Positions 17,012-21,310 of a stretch of DNA of 21,310 nucleotides are shown in pieces. Every line of letters starts with the position of its first letter. The stretch's first letter is position 1. This stretch comes from Haplomitrium mnioides (Eukaryota > Marchantiophyta > Haplomitriopsida > Calobryales). Both the position numbers and the translations under genes were made by a program. The stretch is from contig JBNGIS010002028.1 in assembly GCA_049999725.1 (NCBI GenBank), positions 1 through 21,310 on the forward strand, given 5' to 3'. Below the pieces are notes generated by a model, which did no database searches, was not told where the DNA came from, and saw only the letters and a list, made by a program, of their open reading frames with translations.

Positions 17012-18390
17012 TCACCATTGGAGATGCTAGAGCCAAACCCCACCCTCAAATGCAGGGAGTGAGGGGGTCTCTTATGAGTAACCATTGAAGGGGTTACATG
17101 TGAGATTTTCTTATACAACTATAAGATTTTGCTGGTTCTGTTATGGGACAATTCAGAAGTCCCTAGTGGAGCGTTATTTGGTGCGGTGACAGAGCTGATA
17201 CCCGAGCCTAGAGATTGCTTCTCGATCCTAGCTAAATTGCTCAAAGCAACAAGAATTTTCTCGATCCTACACTAAGTCCATCGAGTTTGCGTTAGGTCTC
17301 TTCCAAAGCACTAAAACACTCCCAAACCTAATTTGGCTACCAAACCTACCTGTTCAAGGAGGAAGGGAGACTTGCTTGTGGAAATTGAGTATTGTGCATT
17401 CATCTCATCAGATTTTACGATTTTGAGCATACATGAAGGGTCACCTACTCAAGGCAAACATTTTCAGCTATCATGTGCACGTTTTGGTGGAAAAATGACT
17501 ACAATCTATGGCTTTAATTTTCTGATTTTTTGAAACAGAACACCATCATAGTGATGTTATGATTGAGAGTGTTTCAGTGTATAGAAATTGACACACATAA
17601 TGTTATTTGGAGTTTGATAGAACCAGAACTCTATTCTAGGATCTAGAATTGATTCATCTGACATGTTAATTTATCAATCAGATTTGATCAAACTTCTACT
17701 TGACATACACATTCACTCCATTCCATTAAATTACATATTTTTGGATCATTAACACTTAGTCTATCTATCTATCAGATTGGAGTCATAATACATCATATAA
17801 TTGTTCAAAACATGCCTATATACCTGTACCATCAGATTACATTCTGCAATACTCTATTTTTACAAAGATAGAAAACGTGATACTGAGACCAGAATAACAT
17901 GGAGCATATAAGTTTTTGAGCTAAAATTGATAGTTTGACAACTTACAATACCTATACTCTATTCTCTACTAATGAACAAAATTGAGAATAGGTGTTTGTA
18001 AAGTTCAGATTATAGAATCTACAATATTGATTCTATAAGCGGCATATAAGTTTAAACTGATTAGTTGGCTCATATTTTTGACCAAAATTGAGCAAGCTAG
18101 TAGCCACAACTAATCCATAGTGTTTATAACTATCTATTTGACCACATCAGCTATCAATCTCATTATTTTACTAGAGCTACAAATTAAAGGCTTCTGGTTC
18201 ATCATTACAGTACTTGGTTACATATCTTGGAAATCTGATTAAATTTCAACAACTTGCTATTGACTGAAGAATACAATTTATTATATCAGATTTAGTTGGT
18301 GACATCAGGACTACTACAAGAACCTGTACCAACATTCATTTTTACAAATACAAAGTCAACCCCTTGCCTACTGCAAGAAGAAGAGGGAAG
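17012..18390. other. AT-rich region, no gene recognised
   Basis: No convincing reading frame lies here. A 66-codon frame at 17333-17533 has no recognisable features. A short CTAT tandem lies at 17761-17773. Part of this stretch should be the LTR and leader of the copia relic that starts at 18517, but I found neither a clear primer site nor a second LTR copy. Confidence 0.45.
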
Positions 18391-18446
18391 CATTTTTCAT
18401 AATAACACTGTAACAAAAAGCGATAACAGTGTTATTATGAAAAATG
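18391..18446. repeat. Perfect 21-bp inverted repeat (hairpin)
   Basis: The arm at 18391-18411 (CATTTTTCATAATAACACTG plus T) is the exact reverse complement of 18426-18446, with a 14-nt loop between. Arms this perfect in decayed surroundings suggest a recent foldback or MITE-like insertion, or an inverted end left by a DNA transposon. A small RNA precursor is a less likely option. No obvious target duplication flanks it. Confidence 0.85.
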
Positions 18447-18516
18447 ATTAGTTCTTGAAAATACATAATCTTTTCAATTTTTCTTTTTCTTCATTTTGTT
18501 CAGACCTGCAATCTAA

Positions 18517-19534
18517 ATGATGAAAAATTTAAGTTTCAAGAGTTTGACCATAGAAGCAGAGAACTACCTCTCCTGGTCACTTTATGCTGCAGCACACCTT
18601 GTTTCCAAGGGTTTGGAGACAACTATCCTCACTGATGAGGATATAAAGGCTCAATAGAAAGCACAAGCTTTAGTGTTTTTGAGACACCATTTGTTTGATC
18701 CTTTGAAACTACAGTACCTAAATGAGAGTAATCTCACACTCTTGTAGGATAGTTTGAAATAACATTTTGATCATACCAAAACATGATTGGGTTAATATGA
18801 GGGTTTAGGATTTTACATCCATATCTTAATATAATAGTTAACTCTTCAGAATTATAGGTCAATTCACTCTATGTGGACACCTAGTTTCAAAAGAGGAACA
18901 GATAGAAAAGACAGTGTCAACTTTTCATCCTTCAAATATGATCATGTCTACACAGTACATGAATATGAATTTCAAAAGGTATTATGAATTAATAGCATAT
19001 CTACTTCTTGAAGAAAAACACCAGGATTTATTATTGAAGATTTCTAAGACCAAACCTCCTGGAACTCTACCTATTACTCAACCACCTGAAGTACATTACA
19101 ATAAACAAGTGAATAAACAGCCAAGACACAGAGCCAGATTTGGTTCTAACAGGCAGGTCTCAAATAGGAGAAAAGCCCCAATGACTAGTATGTGCAATAA
19201 TCAATTCAGGGGGAGAGGCAGAGGCAGGGGATTTGCAGGAAATTTTTTCCCAAGAGGACAAAAAGGTGGAAGACCTCAAAATAGAGGAAGGAGTATGCCC
19301 TCTACCAACAATACAAGAGGCTCAACAAGATGTACTAGATGTGGTACTATGGGCCATGTTCAAAAAATGTGCAGAATTCCAACACATTTGGTGGCACTAT
19401 ATGCACAAGACAAGAGTAAACAAAACGTTACAGAGAACCATGGTGTGTTCCTGGAACAAGCTGATACTCTAAGTGACTACGTTGATAAGGATGATGATTT
19501 GGCTATTCCAAAAAACATATGTTACGATGTTTAA
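18517..19534 (+). pseudogene. gag: Ty1/copia gag relic
   Basis: Gag of plant Ty1/copia elements. From ATG 18517 the frame reads NLSFKSLTIEAENYLSWSLY, then AAAHLVSKGLETTIL, the usual start of plant copia gag (GxNYLxW). A stop comes at 18655, where a coding residue is expected, then KAQALVFLRHHLFDPLKLQY and further stops. After a frameshift, the open frame 18914-19534 gives STFHPSNMIMSTQYMNMNF, KRYYELIAYLLLEEKHQDLL, an Arg/Gly-rich RNA-binding stretch (RGRGRGRGFAGNFFPRGQKG), and a zinc knuckle CTRCGTMGHVQKMC (19331-19372) with the C-X2-C-X4-H-X4-C pattern. The motif STFHxSN followed by YxELIxxLLxxE is typical of this family. Confidence 0.9.
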
Positions 19535-19828
19535 CTACATTTCCTCCATTGGATGACATTAATACATGTATAATTGATAGTGGCAACACTCACACTATTT
19601 TTAAGTGAAGATCCTTCTTTACAAGTATTACGCCCTCAAGTTGGAAAGTGACAACTATTATGGGTAGTAACCAGATAGAAGAAGGACATGGACCTGCTAT
19701 TATTACATTGCCAAGAGGAACTAGACTAAATATCATATCTGCTAAATATGCACCAAGTGCTACTAGGAATCTCATTAGTTTTAAGGACATAAGAGATAAT
19801 AGATTCCATATACATACTGGCTGTCACT
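19535..19828 (+). pseudogene. Ty1/copia protease relic, truncated
   Basis: Directly after gag, CIIDSGNTHTIFK carries the aspartic protease triad D-S-G (19576-19584), then a stop. After a frame step the sequence continues VTTIMGSNQIEEGHGPAIIT, LPRGTRLNIISAKYAPS and TRNLISFKDIRDNRFHIHT, matching the usual copia stretch (G...GxGxxxIxLPxGT, then RNLxSxxxxxxxGxxxxF). Here the homology stops, near 19828, and unrelated sequence follows. Integrase, RT and RNase H are absent, so the element was cut off or deleted at this junction. Confidence 0.88.
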
Positions 19829-20545
19829 CCCATGTTTTAGGCCTTAACCTTTTCAGGCCCTGTTTTAAGTGCAAGGGAGGACGGGTTTCGGGCTTTCAGG
19901 TTCATTTCTGAGATGGCCCCTTGCCAGTTACCACTTTCATACCTTAAGAACTCTTCCTCTCCTTACAAGCCTTTTATGCACTTTTCACTCCTCTTCTTCT
20001 TCTACTCAAGTTAGTCATTCAACCATCTCCAAGCCCATATCCATTACCCCCCAGCTTGTTCGTGTGTAATTCCTGCACTTTATTCCAAGGGTCCAATAAC
20101 TTAGACCATGCCACCTTATTTGTGCTTGGGGCAGAATGAGTGCTGTGACCTGCACCAATATTCAATACAACAGTTCTGGACTCCCCCTTTCAGGGTTGTC
20201 ACAGGATTGACACCACTATTCCCTAGCTATCTTAAGTATGCACTAAATCCTAACTATGCAAACAGGATCAGGAACAGAGAGCATTCACCTCCATGATCAC
20301 TTGGTTGTGTCTAGGGGTTTGACTCCCCCTCCAGAGTGGTCCCAGGGTCTACTCAGCTGATCTAGTTGTCTCCTAATCCAATGAACCTACAGAACTTCTA
20401 TGCAGAATACAGATCTAACTACACATATATGGACAAACACATTTATACAACATACAATAGAAAACAAAGTCCTTGAAGGCCCTCTGGAATTCTAACTGTT
20501 TATACTTCCCTTATGAGTCTCGCTGCCTTACAATTGCAGCCCAGC
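19829..20545. other. Unassigned sequence beyond the copia break
   Basis: No domain is recognisable. It begins at the point where copia homology ends. On the minus strand two similar polypurine words occur, AGGGGGAGTC at about 20187-20178 and 20330-20321, of the kind that precedes LTRs. No LTR pair could be shown. Short + frames (19869-20069, 20108-20296) look like chance. Confidence 0.45.
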
Positions 20546-21310
20546 AACCCACACACCCTCCTCTCTAGATAGTTTTTTAACTTCCCTCGCGAGAAGCCCT
20601 GCTTTTACTTCCTCAGGCTAGGAAGAGAGTTTCTTTGACTTCCACCTCTGGAAGACAGCTTTACCAGCTGCAAGTAGCCCACTCCACCCTCGAGCCTCAA
20701 CGGGTCATCCCGCGTAGTGCGTAGGCACTAACGCAGCCCTCCCCTCTCAGCTCCACTTGAAGAATACACACCAGAGTGTCCTCCGAACACTCTGGGCTGA
20801 TGCGCTTGCACAAGGACTTGCCGAGCCGACTCCAAGCTCCTCACTTGGCAGCCTCTCCTTAGTTCTCGGCAGACCAAGAATTCCTTCGATTCACGTATCG
20901 GTTCACCTCCGCTCTGGTCTACTATCAGCCGGTGATTTGGAGCAGTAAAGCTTAACGGACGAAATCGGAAGCACCACTGGCCACATTGTTCCCTTTGCAA
21001 GTGTGAAGGCCCTCAGGAACAGCTGATTACCTCAAACAGCTGTTAAGAGCAGGGTGCATGAGTTCTGGGAGGGAAACAGGACCATGGCGGAGGAGGAAGA
21101 AGAAGGGATCAGGAACAAGGAAGCCCGAATGCACTCCGAAGGAAGGCAGATCGCGGGTGTCCTGCAGCGGCCACAAAACGGGAAGCAAGGATCGGGAGCT
21201 GACAAGAGGAGGCAAGATCGTAACGAGGGCGAGCAAGGCCAGAGAAGAGGGACGCCTCGATCCCGCAAGCAACAGCGAACCCTGCAGAGGCCGATCGAAC
21301 GATCCATCCG
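20546..21310. other. GC- and CpG-richer region at right edge
   Basis: The base composition changes here. CpG words become frequent (CTCGCGAG, CCCGCGTAGTGCG, GACGAAATCGG), unlike the CpG-poor, decayed elements to the left. Minus-strand frames open to the window edge (21032-21307 and 21027-21272) are rich in Leu, Ser, Pro and Cys and match nothing I know. It may be the start of a younger element or a gene's 5' region on the minus strand that lies partly outside the window. Confidence 0.4.

Noticed and set aside
21032-21307. Minus-strand open frames at the right edge as a gene
   Set aside because: Two overlapping frames are both open because the region is GC-rich. Neither has recognisable motifs, and the window ends before a start or promoter can be judged.
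1-21310. tRNA or rRNA genes
   Set aside because: No cloverleaf with conserved A- and B-box spacing and no rRNA core sequence was recognised. The only tRNA-like matches are the short primer binding sites of the two LTR elements.

Overview
The window looks like nuclear DNA of a plant, most likely a seed plant. The evidence is several plant-type LTR retrotransposons (a Ty3/gypsy chromovirus with an initiator-Met primer site, an element with a tRNA-Asp-type primer site, and a Ty1/copia gag-protease fragment), GT-AG intron-like junctions, AT-rich non-coding DNA and no bacterial gene organisation. The species cannot be told. I find no intact protein-coding gene, tRNA, rRNA or CRISPR array. Almost everything recognisable is a decayed mobile element or an interrupted gene relic, and many stops fall where W, Q or R codons are expected, the pattern left by C-to-T decay of methylated DNA.

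Layout. 1-1260: pyrimidine-rich DNA of unknown nature, with short direct repeats, a TATA-like box and a polyadenylation-like signal. 1261-2626: broken reading frames of unknown identity. About 2748-3285: a degenerate 25-bp minisatellite. 3450-4546: a decayed copy (+ strand) of an unrecognised intron-containing gene, ended by a retrotransposon. 4547-14422: an old LTR retrotransposon on the minus strand (484-bp LTRs, tRNA-Asp-type primer site, about 2.7 kb internal region with little coding left). Its right-hand LTR is split by a younger chromovirus at 7992-14183 (+ strand). That element keeps both LTRs, primer site, gag, protease, RT, RNase H, integrase, chromodomain and polypurine tract, all disabled. 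15035-15209: a second 25-bp minisatellite. 15415-16500: a second copy of the unrecognised gene, on the minus strand, with a possible promoter near 16976-17011. 18391-18446: a perfect 21-bp hairpin. 18517-19828: a Ty1/copia gag and protease relic broken off after the protease. 19829-21310: unassigned sequence that becomes GC- and CpG-richer towards the right edge.

History. The nesting order can be read directly. Adding the two pieces of the split outer LTR, with the 5-bp target duplication counted once, gives exactly 484 bp, equal to the intact partner LTR. By hand count over short samples the outer LTRs differ at about 20% of sites and the inner LTRs at about 9%, in line with the nesting. The most unusual items are the two inverted copies of the unknown gene, the 25-bp repeat family found at two sites, the change in minisatellite number inside the inner LTRs, and the perfect hairpin in otherwise decayed DNA.
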